Shown here piece after piece: positions 28,517 through 40,055 of a stretch of DNA of 64,000 nt. Both the position numbers and the translations under genes were made by a program. Where the stretch lies: contig NZ_CP009555.1 in the NCBI RefSeq assembly GCF_000959365.1, positions 1,426,001 to 1,490,000 on the forward strand. The letters run 5' to 3'. The notes under the pieces were generated by a model. The model worked only from the letters and a program-made list of their open reading frames with translations. It ran no database searches and was not told where the DNA came from. Each line of letters begins with the position of its first letter. Position 1 is the stretch's first letter. The DNA comes from Burkholderia oklahomensis C6786 (lineage in GTDB: Bacteria; Pseudomonadota; Gammaproteobacteria; Burkholderiales; Burkholderiaceae).

Positions 28517-29342
28517 CTGCTACCTCCGTTGCTGTTCGCCGGGAAGGCGTCGCGCCGATCGCGGACGGCCGGTTCCGGACGGCCGGTCCCGGATCGGCCG
28601 GTCCCGGATCGGCCGCGCCGGCTTCGAATCGATGCTACGTATGCGGTTCCGGATCAGCTTGATTTGCGTCAACAGTCGACTTGCGCGAGCGGACAACAGG
28701 CAACGTGCGCGCCGCCGCGCGCCGCTATTTCGAATCTTTGCACGATGCCCGTTCGATCCGCGCGGCGGCCGGCAAGTAGCGGGGCTCGATTGAGGCATAT
28801 CAATTCGCACCTTGCAACCGGCACTACAGTGGAATGATCATCCGCCGTCGAACGATGTTCAGGCCCCCGAATTGAAAGCGTTCTATCGATTCGAAATTGC
28901 AACGGTCGCCGACCCGCTCGCAACGCGATTCGGGATTGCTTGCCGTGCGCGGGTATCGTCGGATGCGGAAGGGCAGTCCGCGCGATCGCTGCGTTCGTGC
29001 CGCTGCCTCGCCACCGTTACCCACTTCTTGGCTTCCCGCCGTATCTGTTGCTGCTCGCCGGTCCGCCCGCCCATCTTGTCATGCGTCGCGGACATCGACA
29101 CCGGCGCGCATCCGGGAACGATGCGCGCCGCGATTCCGAAGACGACCATGAGCGGCACCGCTAGCGACACCGGCCCGCGAGCTTCCGTCTCCCGCGCTCG
29201 CGAAGCCGGCCGGAGAAGCGCAACATCGAAAGACGATTCGAAGCAGCCACACGGTGCGGCGCCGCGATGACGCAATGCGTCTCGCCGAAGCTCGCCGACG
29301 CGGGAGAAACCGACATTCACAGACGCGACTGGAGCGCTTGCC
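28517..29342. other. Divergent intergenic region between lemA and copA
   Basis: About 825 bp. Near 28569-28617 there are four degenerate copies of a GGA(C/T)CGGCCGGT(C/T)CC unit, similar in core to the repeats at 6966-7180. An AT-richer stretch at 28620-28690 probably holds the lemA promoter. Open frames across it lack ribosome sites and coding composition. I found no CueR-like dyad in front of copA. Confidence 0.5.
28569..28617. repeat. Short GGCCGG-cored tandem repeat
   Basis: Roughly four copies of a 14-15-bp unit (for example GGATCGGCCGGTCCC) lie directly upstream of lemA. The palindromic CGGCCG core allows small stem-loops. Confidence 0.6.
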
Positions 29343-31775
29343 ATGCACGACGCACATGTCCATCACGATCACCGCCACGACACGAACGAGCAGCGCGATC
29401 CGCATCGCGCGCGCGACACGCACGATGCATCGAAGCCCGGCGAAACAGTCGTCGATCCGGTTTGCAAAATGAACGTGCCGATCGACGCGAAACTCAGGCG
29501 CGACTACCAGGGCCGGACGTATCGCTTCTGCAGCGAAAAATGCCTGGCGACGTTTCGCGCATCGCCGCATAAATTCGTCGGGACGCCGAACCAGCCGGCC
29601 GGCGAATCCGCAACCAAGCCTGGCGCGATCTATACGTGCCCGATGCATCCGCAGATACGCGCAAACGCGCCGGGCAACTGTCCGATCTGCGGCATGGCGC
29701 TCGAGCCGCTCGCGCCCGGCGCCGTCGAAGAAAGGAATCCCGAGCTCGAATCGATGACGAAGCGCTTCTGGGTCGGGCTCGCGCTGTCGGTGCCGCTCGT
29801 GCTGATGACGATGGGCCGGATGGTGTTGCCGTTTGACATCGGCATGAGCATCGACGCGCTCCTCGCGCGCTGGCCGCTGCCGCACGGGATGTCCGCGTCG
29901 TGGTCGCAATGCGTGCAGGCGGCGCTCGCGACGCCTGTCGTGCTGTGGGGCGGCTGGCCGTTTCTCGCGCGCGGCTGGAAGTCGTTCGTGACGCGGCGGC
30001 TCAACATGTTCAGCCTGATCGCGCTCGGCGTCGCGGCCGCGTACGTGTTCAGCATGTTCGCGCTGCTCTTTCCCGACGCACTCCCGCAGGCGTTCCGCAG
30101 CGGCCACGAAATCCCGCTCTATTTCGAGGCGGCGGCGGTGATCGTGACGCTCGTGCTGCTCGGCCAGGTGCTCGAATTGCGCGCGCGCTCGCGCACGTCG
30201 AGCGCGATCCGCGATCTGCTGCAGCTCGCGCCGCATACGGCGGTGCGCGTGAAGCCGGACGGCGCCGAGGAGAGCGTGCCCCTCGAAGCGGTCGTCGTCG
30301 GCGACACGCTGCGCGTGAAGCCCGGTTCGAAGATTCCGGTCGACGGCGTCGTCGTCGAAGGGCATTCGAGCGTCGACGAATCGATGATCACCGGCGAATC
30401 GATGCCGGCCGAGAAGACGGAAGGCAGCAAGGTGACGGGCGCGACCGTCAACCAGACGGGAACGTTCGTGATGCGCGCGGAGAAAGTCGGCACCGACACG
30501 CTGCTCGCGCGGATCGTGCAGATGGTCGCCGAGGCGGGCCGCTCGCGCGCACCGATCCAGAAGCTCGCCGATCAGGTGTCCGGCTGGTTCGTGCTCGCCG
30601 TCATCGCGCTCGCCGCGGTCGCGTTCGCTGCGTGGGCGACGTTCGGGCCGGCGCCCGCGCTCGCGAACGCGCTCGTCATCGCGATCAGCGTGCTCATCAT
30701 CGCGTGCCCGTGCGCGCTCGGCCTCGCGACGCCCGTGTCGATCATCGTCGGCGTCGGCCGCGGCGCGCGCGAAGGCGTGCTCATCAAGGATGCCGAAGCA
30801 TTGGAGCTGATGGAAAAGATCGACACGGTCGTCGTCGACAAGACGGGCACACTGACGGAGGGCCGGCCCCGCGTTCAGACGGTCGTCGCGCTCGATGCGC
30901 GCGGCGAGCGCGTCTTGCTCGGCTACGCGGCGAGCCTCGAAGGCGCGAGCGAACATCCGCTCGCGCAGGCGATCATCGAACAGGCGAAGCAGGCGGGCGC
31001 CGCGCGCACGCCGGTCGAATCGTTCGATTCCGTGCCCGGGAAAGGCGTGAAAGGCGTGATCGACGAACACGCGGTCGCGCTCGGCAACGCAGGCCTGATG
31101 GCCGATCTCGTAGTCGACTGCGCGTGGGTCGAAGCGGAAGCGGACCGTCTGCGCGAAGCCGGCCAGACGGTGATGTACGTCGCGATCGACGGGCGGCTCG
31201 CGGGCTACGTCGGCGTCGCGGATCCGATCAAGGAAACGACGCCCGACGCCGTGCAGCTACTCAAGGCATCAGGCGCGAGCATCGTGATGCTGACGGGCGA
31301 CAACCCGGTCACCGCGAACGCGGTCGCGAAGGCGCTGTCGCTCGACGGCGTGAAGGCGGGTGTGCTGCCCGAGGACAAGTACCGGCACGTGCAGGCGCTG
31401 CAGCAGCAGGGACACGTCGTCGCGATGGCGGGCGACGGCGTCAACGATGCGCCTGCGCTCGCGCAGGCGAACGTCGGCATCGCGATGGGCACGGGCACCG
31501 ACGTCGCGATGAACAGCGCGCGGATCGTGCTCGTGAAGGGAGACTTGCGCGGCATCGCGCGGGCGCGCGCGCTCAGCGTCGCGACGATGAGGAACATCCG
31601 CCAGAACCTGTTCTTCGCGTTCGTCTACAACGCGGTCGGCATTCCGGTCGCGGCGGGCGTGCTGTATCCGTGGTTCGGCATCACGCTGAGCCCGATCATC
31701 GCGAGCGCCGCGATGGCGGCGAGCTCGGTGTCGGTTATCGGCAACGCGCTGCGGCTGCGTACCGTGAAAACCTGA
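29343..31775 (+). CDS. copA: Copper-translocating P1B-type ATPase
   Basis: An 810-residue Cu(I) exporter. The N-terminus is unusual: a His-rich stretch ([12 protein letters not shown]), a YHS domain ([22 protein letters not shown]) and a heavy-metal-binding domain ([20 protein letters not shown]) replace the usual CxxC HMA domains. Then come eight membrane helices, actuator ITGES, metal-site CPC in [13 protein letters not shown], phosphorylation DKTGTLTEG, and [20 protein letters not shown]. The first Met with TGGAG upstream is used. It faces a CopZ-type gene encoded convergently 88 bp away. Confidence 0.95.
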   Translation: MHDAHVHHDHRHDTNEQRDPHRARDTHDASKPGETVVDPVCKMNVPIDAKLRRDYQGRTYRFCSEKCLATFRASPHKFVGTPNQPAGESATKPGAIYTCPMHPQIRANAPGNCPICGMALEPLAPGAVEERNPELESMTKRFWVGLALSVPLVLMTMGRMVLPFDIGMSIDALLARWPLPHGMSASWSQCVQAALATPVVLWGGWPFLARGWKSFVTRRLNMFSLIALGVAAAYVFSMFALLFPDALPQAFRSGHEIPLYFEAAAVIVTLVLLGQVLELRARSRTSSAIRDLLQLAPHTAVRVKPDGAEESVPLEAVVVGDTLRVKPGSKIPVDGVVVEGHSSVDESMITGESMPAEKTEGSKVTGATVNQTGTFVMRAEKVGTDTLLARIVQMVAEAGRSRAPIQKLADQVSGWFVLAVIALAAVAFAAWATFGPAPALANALVIAISVLIIACPCALGLATPVSIIVGVGRGAREGVLIKDAEALELMEKIDTVVVDKTGTLTEGRPRVQTVVALDARGERVLLGYAASLEGASEHPLAQAIIEQAKQAGAARTPVESFDSVPGKGVKGVIDEHAVALGNAGLMADLVVDCAWVEAEADRLREAGQTVMYVAIDGRLAGYVGVADPIKETTPDAVQLLKASGASIVMLTGDNPVTANAVAKALSLDGVKAGVLPEDKYRHVQALQQQGHVVAMAGDGVNDAPALAQANVGIAMGTGTDVAMNSARIVLVKGDLRGIARARALSVATMRNIRQNLFFAFVYNAVGIPVAAGVLYPWFGITLSPIIASAAMAASSVSVIGNALRLRTVKT

Positions 31776-31862
31776 CGAAGCCCGCGCGGCGCGCATCGGC
31801 GCTTCGCGCGCCATCCTGCGCGTGGTGACGAGCCGCGCGGGACGGCGCCGGCCTCGCGCATC

Positions 31863-32063
31863 TCATGCCGTCAGGACGGCCGGACGAAAGCCCGCGGCTT
31901 CGATGATGGCCGCCACGCGCTCGGCGCCGAGCGTCGAGCCGACTTCGACGACCTTCGACGTAATGTCGGCCGAAACGGTCGCCGACGGATCGACGGCCGT
32001 GATCGCCTGCGTGATCGCGTTCGCGCAGCCGCCGCACGACATGTCTTTCACTTCGAGCTTCAT
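31863..32063 (-). CDS. copZ: Copper chaperone, HMA domain (CopZ-type)
   Basis: A 66-residue cytosolic single-domain metallochaperone with MSCGGC at residues 8-13, the Cu(I)-binding CxxC, and the beta-alpha-beta-beta-alpha-beta HMA length. It delivers Cu(I) to CopA-type ATPases. GGAG with good spacing precedes ATG 32063. Its promoter has a CueR-type dyad (see 32095-32125). It is encoded convergently with copA rather than in the same operon. Confidence 0.93.
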   Translation of the reverse strand: MKLEVKDMSCGGCANAITQAITAVDPSATVSADITSKVVEVGSTLGAERVAAIIEAAGFRPAVLTA

Positions 32064-32094
32064 GTTGCTTCTCCGAGGGATGTGAGGTGATCGA

Positions 32095-32125
32095 AGGATG
32101 AATCTTCCCACAGTGGGAAGGTCAA
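32095..32125 (-). promoter_or_regulatory. CueR/MerR-type copper-responsive promoter of copZ
   Basis: On the minus strand TTGACC is followed by a 19-bp spacer TTCCCACTGTGGGAAGATT and CATCCT. The spacer contains the dyad CTTCCCACTGTGGGAAG. E. coli copA has TTGACC, 19 bp with TTCCC and GGAAGG, then TAACCT, so box, dyad and the overlong spacer characteristic of MerR-family activation all agree. No cueR gene is in the window. Confidence 0.85.
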
Positions 32126-32322
32126 GCGATCGACGCTCGGCTAGCGATGGCGGAGCCGCGTGTCGAACGCGGACTTGAACGTAAGCGTCGCGAGATCGCG
32201 CGACGCGTTCGCTGCGTTCGGCGCGACCCTTGCAGTCATTGCGATCGCGACGGGCGATCCGCGCGCCGCCCTGCCCCCCGGGCAACGCGCGTTCGCCGCG
32301 ACCGGCGTGCGAGACTCGCGCG

Positions 32323-33048
32323 TCAGCGCTTCGCCGGCGTCTGGCAGAGGGCGAGGTTGTGCAGGATCGCGTCGCCCGTCGAACGATAGTTGTCGGCATC
32401 GCACGGCGGCAGACCGAACGAATCGCTGTGCTCCTGCTGCGCGCGATAGGCGACCGTATCGGACAGCGCGGCCACGCATCGCGCATGGTCGCCGCGATGG
32501 TATTCGGTCAGCGCCAGGTCGCTCTTCGCCCGGTCTTGCTCGATCCAGTTCATGAAGCCGCCGCACTCGGCAAGCAGCGAGATCAGCGTCGCGCGCGCCG
32601 CATCGTAATCCCGCGCCGCGTACTGCTTGTGCGATTGCTCGGTGCGCACGGCCCGCGACCGGTCGGTGCACGCGGCGGGCGGGCGGCGATATTCGCCGTC
32701 GAACGACGCGCGCATGCCGCAATAGTCGCGGCACGCGTCCGAGCCGGACGCGTCCAGCTTGACGACGCCTTGCCCGCCGGATACGGCGATGCGGCATACC
32801 TTGTCGCCGTCGTTCACCACGCCGACGCGCCCTTTGAGCGTGCCGCTCAGCGAGCAGGTATGGCAGTTGCCGCCGATCGTTTCGACAGTGAAGGTGCTGC
32901 CCTTGACGGTCAGCACGCCGTGCGCGCTGCCGCCTTCGACGTACAGATATCGGCCCGGCTCCACCGCGGAGCCGGCGGCGATCGCCGATGCGCTCGCCGA
33001 CAACGCGGCCGCCACGACCGCCGTTCGCATGCGGATTCCCCAGTTCAT
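32323..33048 (-). CDS. Exported Cys-rich protein of unknown function
   Basis: A 241-residue protein with a Sec signal (cleavage near SASAIAAG). The mature part contains ten Cys, an even number consistent with disulfides, including CHTC and a DACRDYCG element. The N-terminal half is beta-rich (GRYLYVEGGSAHGVLTVKG) and resembles small lysozyme-inhibitor-like barrels only in feel. The C-terminal half is helical with repeated YDAARATLISLL and YHRGDHARCVAALSD, TPR-like. Start 33048 follows GAGGGGAG. I do not recognise the family. Confidence 0.75.
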   Translation of the reverse strand: MNWGIRMRTAVVAAALSASASAIAAGSAVEPGRYLYVEGGSAHGVLTVKGSTFTVETIGGNCHTCSLSGTLKGRVGVVNDGDKVCRIAVSGGQGVVKLDASGSDACRDYCGMRASFDGEYRRPPAACTDRSRAVRTEQSHKQYAARDYDAARATLISLLAECGGFMNWIEQDRAKSDLALTEYHRGDHARCVAALSDTVAYRAQQEHSDSFGLPPCDADNYRSTGDAILHNLALCQTPAKR

Positions 33049-33127
33049 TCGCTCCCCCTCGTCGATATGCGAAGCAATGCGCGTGCGCCGCGATCGGTCG
33101 CATGCGCCGATCGCGGTGCGCGCGGCG

Positions 33128-33634
33128 TCACGCCGAATCGCCCGCAAGCAGCCGCAGCCGCCGCGCCTGCCGCGGCAGCACGACGTACATTCCGCCTGCG
33201 AAATACCACACCAGTCGGATCGCCTGACCGAGAAACGGATGGCCATCACGGCGCAGCGGCCACGTCAGCGCATCGATCGGCAGCGACACGAGCACGCTCC
33301 AGCCCACCGTCGTCAAGCCGACGAGCACCGCTTGCTGGACCGTCAGCCGGTCGGGCGCGTTCAATGCGTGCACCGCGAAGCCCTTGCGCACCATGTATCC
33401 GGTAATCGGCACGCAAACCAGGAAGCAGACGACGACGGCCGCGAGGCCGACCGCGATGAGCAGACCGGACGGCGGCCGATGACCGGACAAGGAACGGGTT
33501 TGCCACGCCCAAATACCGACGACCGCGACGCCGGCGATCCACACCGGCACGTTGGCGACCATCTGACGCCACATGCAGGACCACCACACCGACAAGCGCC
33601 GGCCGAACGTCATCGACGGAAGCATCTGGAACAT
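33128..33634 (-). CDS. Integral membrane protein of unknown function
   Basis: A 168-residue protein with four membrane helices: about residues 25-47, 58-84, 101-122 and 138-155. The GFAVHALNAPD loop recalls DUF2798-like proteins, but identity is uncertain. The start is ATG 33634: GGAGG lies exactly six bases upstream, and the earlier in-frame ATG at 33646 is itself part of that Shine-Dalgarno. It lies 79 bp upstream of the Cys-rich exported protein gene on the same strand. Confidence 0.7.
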   Translation of the reverse strand: MFQMLPSMTFGRRLSVWWSCMWRQMVANVPVWIAGVAVVGIWAWQTRSLSGHRPPSGLLIAVGLAAVVVCFLVCVPITGYMVRKGFAVHALNAPDRLTVQQAVLVGLTTVGWSVLVSLPIDALTWPLRRDGHPFLGQAIRLVWYFAGGMYVVLPRQARRLRLLAGDSA

Positions 33635-33893
33635 ATCAACCTCCATTCTTGTTATCTATTCTGCGAACGCGCGAATGCGGCGGCGTCCTATGGTTGATGC
33701 GTATCGCAGGGCCGGAGGCTTCATGCCCGGCCCTGCGGCGCGGGCATGCGAACCGCCCGCCGCTGCGCGCTTGGCTGCGCGCGGCCCGCGCGATTGCTGC
33801 GCGGGCGTTTTCGTTCGAATCAGCCGCCCCGCTTTCCCGCGGCCGGAGGCGGCGAACACATCGGTTCGCTCCCGGCCGCGCGCGGCGCGGGCG

Positions 33894-35918
<2,025 letters not shown>

Positions 35919-37280
35919 TCACGCGTCGTCCGGCTCCTTCTGCCGCAGCGTGACGAACTCCTCGGCCGCGGTCGGATGAATGCCGACCGTCTCGTCGAAC
36001 TGCGCCTTCGTCGCGCCCGCGCGGATCGCGACCGCGATGCCCTGGATGATCTCCGCCGCGTCGCGCCCGACCATGTGCGCGCCGACGACGCGCTGGCTGT
36101 CGCGCGCGACGACGAGCTTCATGAACGTCTTCTCGTCGCGGCCGGACAGCGTGTGCCGCAACGCCCTGAACGACGTCTTGTAGATGTCGACAGCGCCGAA
36201 CTCGGCGCGCGCATTCGCCTCGGCGAGCCCGACCGTCGCGACCTCCGGCTGGCTGAACACCGCGGAAGGAATGTAACGATGGTCGGCCGCGATCCGCTTG
36301 CCGCCGAACAGGTTCGCCGCGAGCAGCATGCCGTCGCGCGTCGCGACGGGCGTCAACTGCGGGCGCGCGGTGACGTCGCCGATCGCGTGGATCGACGGCA
36401 CCGTCGTCGTCGAATACGCGTCGACCTCGATCGCACCGTCCGCATCGCGCGCGACGCCGACCGCTTCGAGCCCGAGCCCGTCGCAATTCGCGACGCGTCC
36501 CGTCGCGTACAGCACCGCGTCGTAAGGGCCATGCTCGCCGGTCGCAAGTTCGAGCGTCAGCGCGCCGTCGGCGCCGCGCACGATCGCCTCGACGTTCGCG
36601 CGCGTATGGATCGCGATGCCCTGCTTCGTCATCTCGTCGTGCAACACGCGCCGCACGTCGTCGTCGAAGCCGCGCAGGATCTGCTCGCCGCGATAGAACT
36701 GGTCGACGTCGACGCCGAGCCCGTTGAAGATGCCCGCGAATTCGACCGCGATATAGCCGCCGCCGACGATCGCGATCCGCTCGGGCAGCTCGGGCAGGCT
36801 GAGCGCCTCGCGCGACGTGATCGCGTGCTCGATGCCGGGAATCGGCGGCATCACCGGCCGCGAGCCGGTCGCGACGCCGATGTGCCGCGCGGTGACGCGG
36901 CGCCCCGCGACGTCGACCGTGTGCGCGTCGACGAGCGTCGCGCGCCCCGCATGGATCTCGACGCCGGATTTGTTCAGCAGATCGGCGTAGATGCCGCTCA
37001 GGCGCCCGATCTCGCGGTCCTTCGCTTCGATGAGCGTCGGCCACGAGAACAGGCCGATGTCGAAGGTCCAGCCGAAGCCCGCCGCGTCCTCGACGTCATG
37101 GCTGTAGTGCGATGCGTAGACGAGCAGCTTTTTCGGAATGCAGCCGCGCAGCACGCAGGTGCCGCCGATCCGCTCTTCTTCCGCGATGCCGACGCGCGCG
37201 CCGCAGGAGGCGGCGATTCGGCCCAAGCGCACGCCGCCCGAGCCCGCGCCGATGACAAAGAGATCGTAATCGAATTCCAT
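35919..37280 (-). CDS. gor: Glutathione-disulfide reductase
   Basis: A 453-residue flavoprotein of the pyridine-nucleotide disulfide reductase family. GAGSGGVRLGRIAA binds FAD, GGTCVLRGCIPKK has the redox-active Cys pair, and GGGYIAVEFAGIFNGLG binds NADPH. The two Arg that give NADPH preference are present in FYRGEQILRGFD. The C-terminal GIHPTAAEEFVTL supplies the catalytic His-Glu pair. It keeps glutathione reduced in the cytosol. Glutathione rather than trypanothione or mercury is inferred from overall similarity. Confidence 0.93.
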   Translation of the reverse strand: MEFDYDLFVIGAGSGGVRLGRIAASCGARVGIAEEERIGGTCVLRGCIPKKLLVYASHYSHDVEDAAGFGWTFDIGLFSWPTLIEAKDREIGRLSGIYADLLNKSGVEIHAGRATLVDAHTVDVAGRRVTARHIGVATGSRPVMPPIPGIEHAITSREALSLPELPERIAIVGGGYIAVEFAGIFNGLGVDVDQFYRGEQILRGFDDDVRRVLHDEMTKQGIAIHTRANVEAIVRGADGALTLELATGEHGPYDAVLYATGRVANCDGLGLEAVGVARDADGAIEVDAYSTTTVPSIHAIGDVTARPQLTPVATRDGMLLAANLFGGKRIAADHRYIPSAVFSQPEVATVGLAEANARAEFGAVDIYKTSFRALRHTLSGRDEKTFMKLVVARDSQRVVGAHMVGRDAAEIIQGIAVAIRAGATKAQFDETVGIHPTAAEEFVTLRQKEPDDA

Positions 37281-37393
37281 TGCGTCGCCTGATCGAAGCC
37301 TCGATCAGGCGACGATAGCAAGATTTCGCCTTTCTTGCGGCGCCGCGCGCACGCACTGTCATGCACCGCAATCATCTGTGGATTATCCGGCGC

Positions 37394-37434
37394 AAAAAAA
37401 AGCGGAAGGCGCTGCCTTCCACTGCCTTCCGCTT
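37394..37434 (-). terminator. Intrinsic terminator
   Basis: AAGCGGAAGGC and GCCTTCCGCTT form a perfect 11-bp stem (37400-37434). On the minus strand it is followed by eight U residues. It terminates the small Ala-rich protein gene just upstream and separates it from gor. Confidence 0.85.
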
Positions 37435-37464
37435 CGTGTCGCGCGAAGCCTTCGCGCCGACGCG

Positions 37465-37695
37465 TTACGCCTGCGACGCGTCGCTGTCCGGCGCGGCCGT
37501 GTTGTCGCCGCCTTCCGCCGCTTCGTTGTCGTCCTTCTTTTTCTCGACGAGATTCTCGAGCGCCTCGGCGCCCTTGAAGCCGGCGACCGCGGCCGCGGCC
37601 TTCGTCAGCAGACCGGCATCCGGATCGACCTTCTCGGCCGTCTCGACGGCCGCCACCGCGCCTGCAATCTCACCTACCGTATTCAAGATTCCCAT
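37465..37695 (-). CDS. Small Ala/Glu-rich hypothetical protein
   Basis: A 76-residue acidic soluble protein beginning MGILNTVGEIAGAVAAVET. A middle helix (LLTKAAAAVAGFKGAEALENLV) leads to a disordered acidic tail (KKKDDNEAAEGGDNTAAPDS). The start is ATG 37695 or GTG 37704; neither has a clear Shine-Dalgarno. A textbook intrinsic terminator 31 bp after the stop argues that it is an expressed gene. Family not recognised. Confidence 0.65.
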   Translation of the reverse strand: MGILNTVGEIAGAVAAVETAEKVDPDAGLLTKAAAAVAGFKGAEALENLVEKKKDDNEAAEGGDNTAAPDSDASQA

Positions 37696-37704
37696 CGCAA
37701 TCAC

Positions 37705-38037
37705 CGTTTAGGTTGAACGTGAGCGAGCATGATTGCATGGACATTCACGCAGCGCCGCGTTTGTAACATTCGGTAGCGCCCGTTACGTCGGCACGACCGC
37801 TCGCAAGAGCCGACGCGCATGACGCCGGCGAATGCGCACGTTCCACCGAACGAGGAACGCACGTGCGGCGCGCGACCGAAAACGATCTCGACGCCGCGCG
37901 CAAGCAGCTTAGCTCACTCGCGCCTGCGCAACTGTCAAACTATGTCGGAAGGATTTCGGCTGGCTTTCATTCGCAGGAATCCTCTACTTTCCCGCTCGCG
38001 CCGCAGCGCGCGGCGTTCACCGCGCACGCGCTTCCGT
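37705..38037. other. Intergenic region
   Basis: About 330 bp upstream of the small Ala-rich protein gene and downstream of the small lipoprotein gene. It is moderately AT-rich near 37730-37770, where a promoter may lie. No gene, repeat or terminator is evident. Confidence 0.45.
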
Positions 38038-38208
38038 TCATTCGCTCGCACCGGATGCGGCCGCGGTGCTTGCCGGCACGCCGGACGCAGCCGTCGCCGT
38101 GGCGGCCGCATCGTTGGTCTTGCTGCTCACTTCATCGTCGTCCGTCCTCGTGCACGCGGCAACCAGCAATACGGCCATCACCGATGCAGCCCACGCGTAA
38201 CGCTTCAT
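38038..38208 (-). CDS. Small lipoprotein
   Basis: A 56-residue predicted lipoprotein: MKRYAWAASVMAVLLVAAC has a lipobox with Cys19. The mature 37 residues are acidic then Ala/Ser/Thr-rich (TRTDDDEVSSKTND), so probably disordered. GGGAG precedes the ATG. It starts 73 bp after the NRAMP-like gene stop on the same strand and could be co-transcribed. No function can be assigned. Confidence 0.75.
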   Translation of the reverse strand: MKRYAWAASVMAVLLVAACTRTDDDEVSSKTNDAAATATAASGVPASTAAASGASE

Positions 38209-38281
38209 CCTGTCGCTCCCGTAAGAAAACGAATCGTCGGAAAACGGCCGGCCGCGCGCCACGAACGACTGCATGCGCCGG

Positions 38282-39943
38282 CTACCTGAAAAACGCCATC
38301 TGCACGACCTTCACGATCACGAGCCCGACCGCGAGCACGAGGTAGCCGCGCAGCACGCCCATCCAGATGCGCGTCGACAGCGTGATCCGCGGCGCCGGCA
38401 ACGCGTCGAGCGGCGGCATCCGCCACGTGTCGCGCAGGCTGCGGTCGAGGCCGGCGTCGGCCGCCCCGTTCGCGCCACCGGCGCGCTTGCGCAGCACGAG
38501 CGTCGCCGCGAGCCCCACCACCGCGAGCAGCGTGCCGCCCGCGAGCACCTCGAGCATCGTCTCGCCGCTCATGTCCGGATACATCACGGACGCCGTCAGG
38601 ATAATCGACAACATCACGAGCACCCAGATCACCGCCCCCGTAAACAGATTCAATTTTGTCGAGTTGACCCACGGGCCGAGTACGGCCTTGTCGTTGCACA
38701 GCAGGAGCAGAAACACCGTCGCGCTCGGCAGCAGCACGCCCGCGAGCGTCTGCACCGCTTCCGTCAGCAGTCCGAGCGGACTGCCCGGCATCAGCACGAG
38801 CGCGGCCGCCGCGGCGACGATGCCGAAGTAGACGAGATAGAAGCCCTTCGCATCCGACACGCCGCGATGCAGCGAGTGGCGGATCTTGAACACGTCGCCG
38901 ATCGCGTACGCGGTCGCGAGCGACACGGCCGCCGCGCCGATGATGCACGCGTCGAGCAGCGCGATTGCGAAGAGCGTCGCGCTCGTGTGGCCGGCGTACT
39001 TCGCGAGGCCGGCGATCACGCCGCCCGCGTCGGTGAAGTTGCCGGCTTCCGGACGGCCGTCGTAAAGCGCCGCGCAGAACGAGATCATCGCGATCGCGCC
39101 GATCATCACGAACACGATGCCGATCCAGAGATCCGCCTTCTCGTACTTCATGAAGCGCGGCGTGATCCGCTTGTCGATCACGTAGCTCTGCTGAAAGAAC
39201 AGTTGCCATGGCGCGACCGTCGTGCCGACGATGCCGATCACGAGCAGCATCACGTCGGAGAGCTTCGCGTGCGCGGGCCAGGCCGGCACGAACAGGTCGC
39301 GCGTCATCTGATGCACGGGCGGATGGATCGACACGAGCACCGGCACGAGCAACAGGCTCAGCACGCAGAGCACGACCGCGAAGCGCTCGAACCGGCGAAA
39401 GTCGCCCGTGCTGACGGCCGCCATCGTCAGCGCGGCGGCAATGCACACGCCCGCGACCTTCGACACGCCGAAGAAATCGAGCACGAACGTGATGCCGATG
39501 AACTCGGTGACGATCGTCAGCGCGTTCAGGATGAAGAGATCGACCACGCTGAACGCGCCCCAGAACTTGCCGAAGCGCTCGAAGATGAGGCGCGCGTGGC
39601 CGACGCCCGTGACGGCGCCGAGACGCAGCACCATCTCCTGGTTCACGAACAGCACGGGCACGAGCAGCAGCAGCGTCCACAACAGCGACGTGCCGTAGTT
39701 CTGGCCCGCCTGCGTGTAGGTGCCGAACGCACCGGCGTCGTTGTCGCCGACCATCACGATGAGGCCCGGCCCGAGAATCGCGAGCAGCGTGCGCACGCGC
39801 GCCCACCATCCGCTGCGCGGCGCCGTGTCGTGATGCGCGATCGTGCCGAACGCGCCCTTGATGTCGCCCACGTGCGCTTGATCGAGCGCGGCGCTGCGCG
39901 GGAGCGCGATGGGCGGCGGCGAGACGTCGGTTGGCGTTGACAT
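38282..39943 (-). CDS. NRAMP-family divalent metal transporter with non-canonical metal site
   Basis: A 553-residue inner-membrane transporter with about eleven helices and a 45-residue polar N-terminus. Helix 1 reads ILGPGLIVMVGDNDAGAFGT: the NRAMP DPGN motif is Asp69-Ala-Gly-Ala. Helix 6 reads GIVGTTVAPWQLFFQQS: the usual Met-Pro-His is Ala244-Pro-Trp. The Met that gives selectivity for transition metals is therefore missing. NRAMP-related Mg2+ transporters (NRMT) are known to lack this Met, so Mg2+ or another hard cation is a reasonable guess. Start 39943 follows GGAGAAGCAAC. Two tiny ORFs precede it on the same strand. Confidence 0.85.
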   Translation of the reverse strand: MSTPTDVSPPPIALPRSAALDQAHVGDIKGAFGTIAHHDTAPRSGWWARVRTLLAILGPGLIVMVGDNDAGAFGTYTQAGQNYGTSLLWTLLLLVPVLFVNQEMVLRLGAVTGVGHARLIFERFGKFWGAFSVVDLFILNALTIVTEFIGITFVLDFFGVSKVAGVCIAAALTMAAVSTGDFRRFERFAVVLCVLSLLLVPVLVSIHPPVHQMTRDLFVPAWPAHAKLSDVMLLVIGIVGTTVAPWQLFFQQSYVIDKRITPRFMKYEKADLWIGIVFVMIGAIAMISFCAALYDGRPEAGNFTDAGGVIAGLAKYAGHTSATLFAIALLDACIIGAAAVSLATAYAIGDVFKIRHSLHRGVSDAKGFYLVYFGIVAAAAALVLMPGSPLGLLTEAVQTLAGVLLPSATVFLLLLCNDKAVLGPWVNSTKLNLFTGAVIWVLVMLSIILTASVMYPDMSGETMLEVLAGGTLLAVVGLAATLVLRKRAGGANGAADAGLDRSLRDTWRMPPLDALPAPRITLSTRIWMGVLRGYLVLAVGLVIVKVVQMAFFR

Positions 39944-40055
39944 GTTGCTTCTCCGAATGCGTGTGGTTATCGTCGAAGCGCTTCGCCGGCATGCGCACAC
40001 ACAAGCGCCGCCACGCGGCGGCATCGCTTGCGTATGCCGAAGCGCGCCGCCGTTG

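Noticed and set aside
28812..29270. 152-residue plus-strand frame between lemA and copA
   Set aside because: No ribosome site, Ser/Arg-rich composition with poor third-position bias, and no recognisable domain.
29200..29340. CueR dyad in front of copA
   Set aside because: I searched by eye for TTGACC/CTTCCC-GGGAAG patterns and found none on the plus strand.
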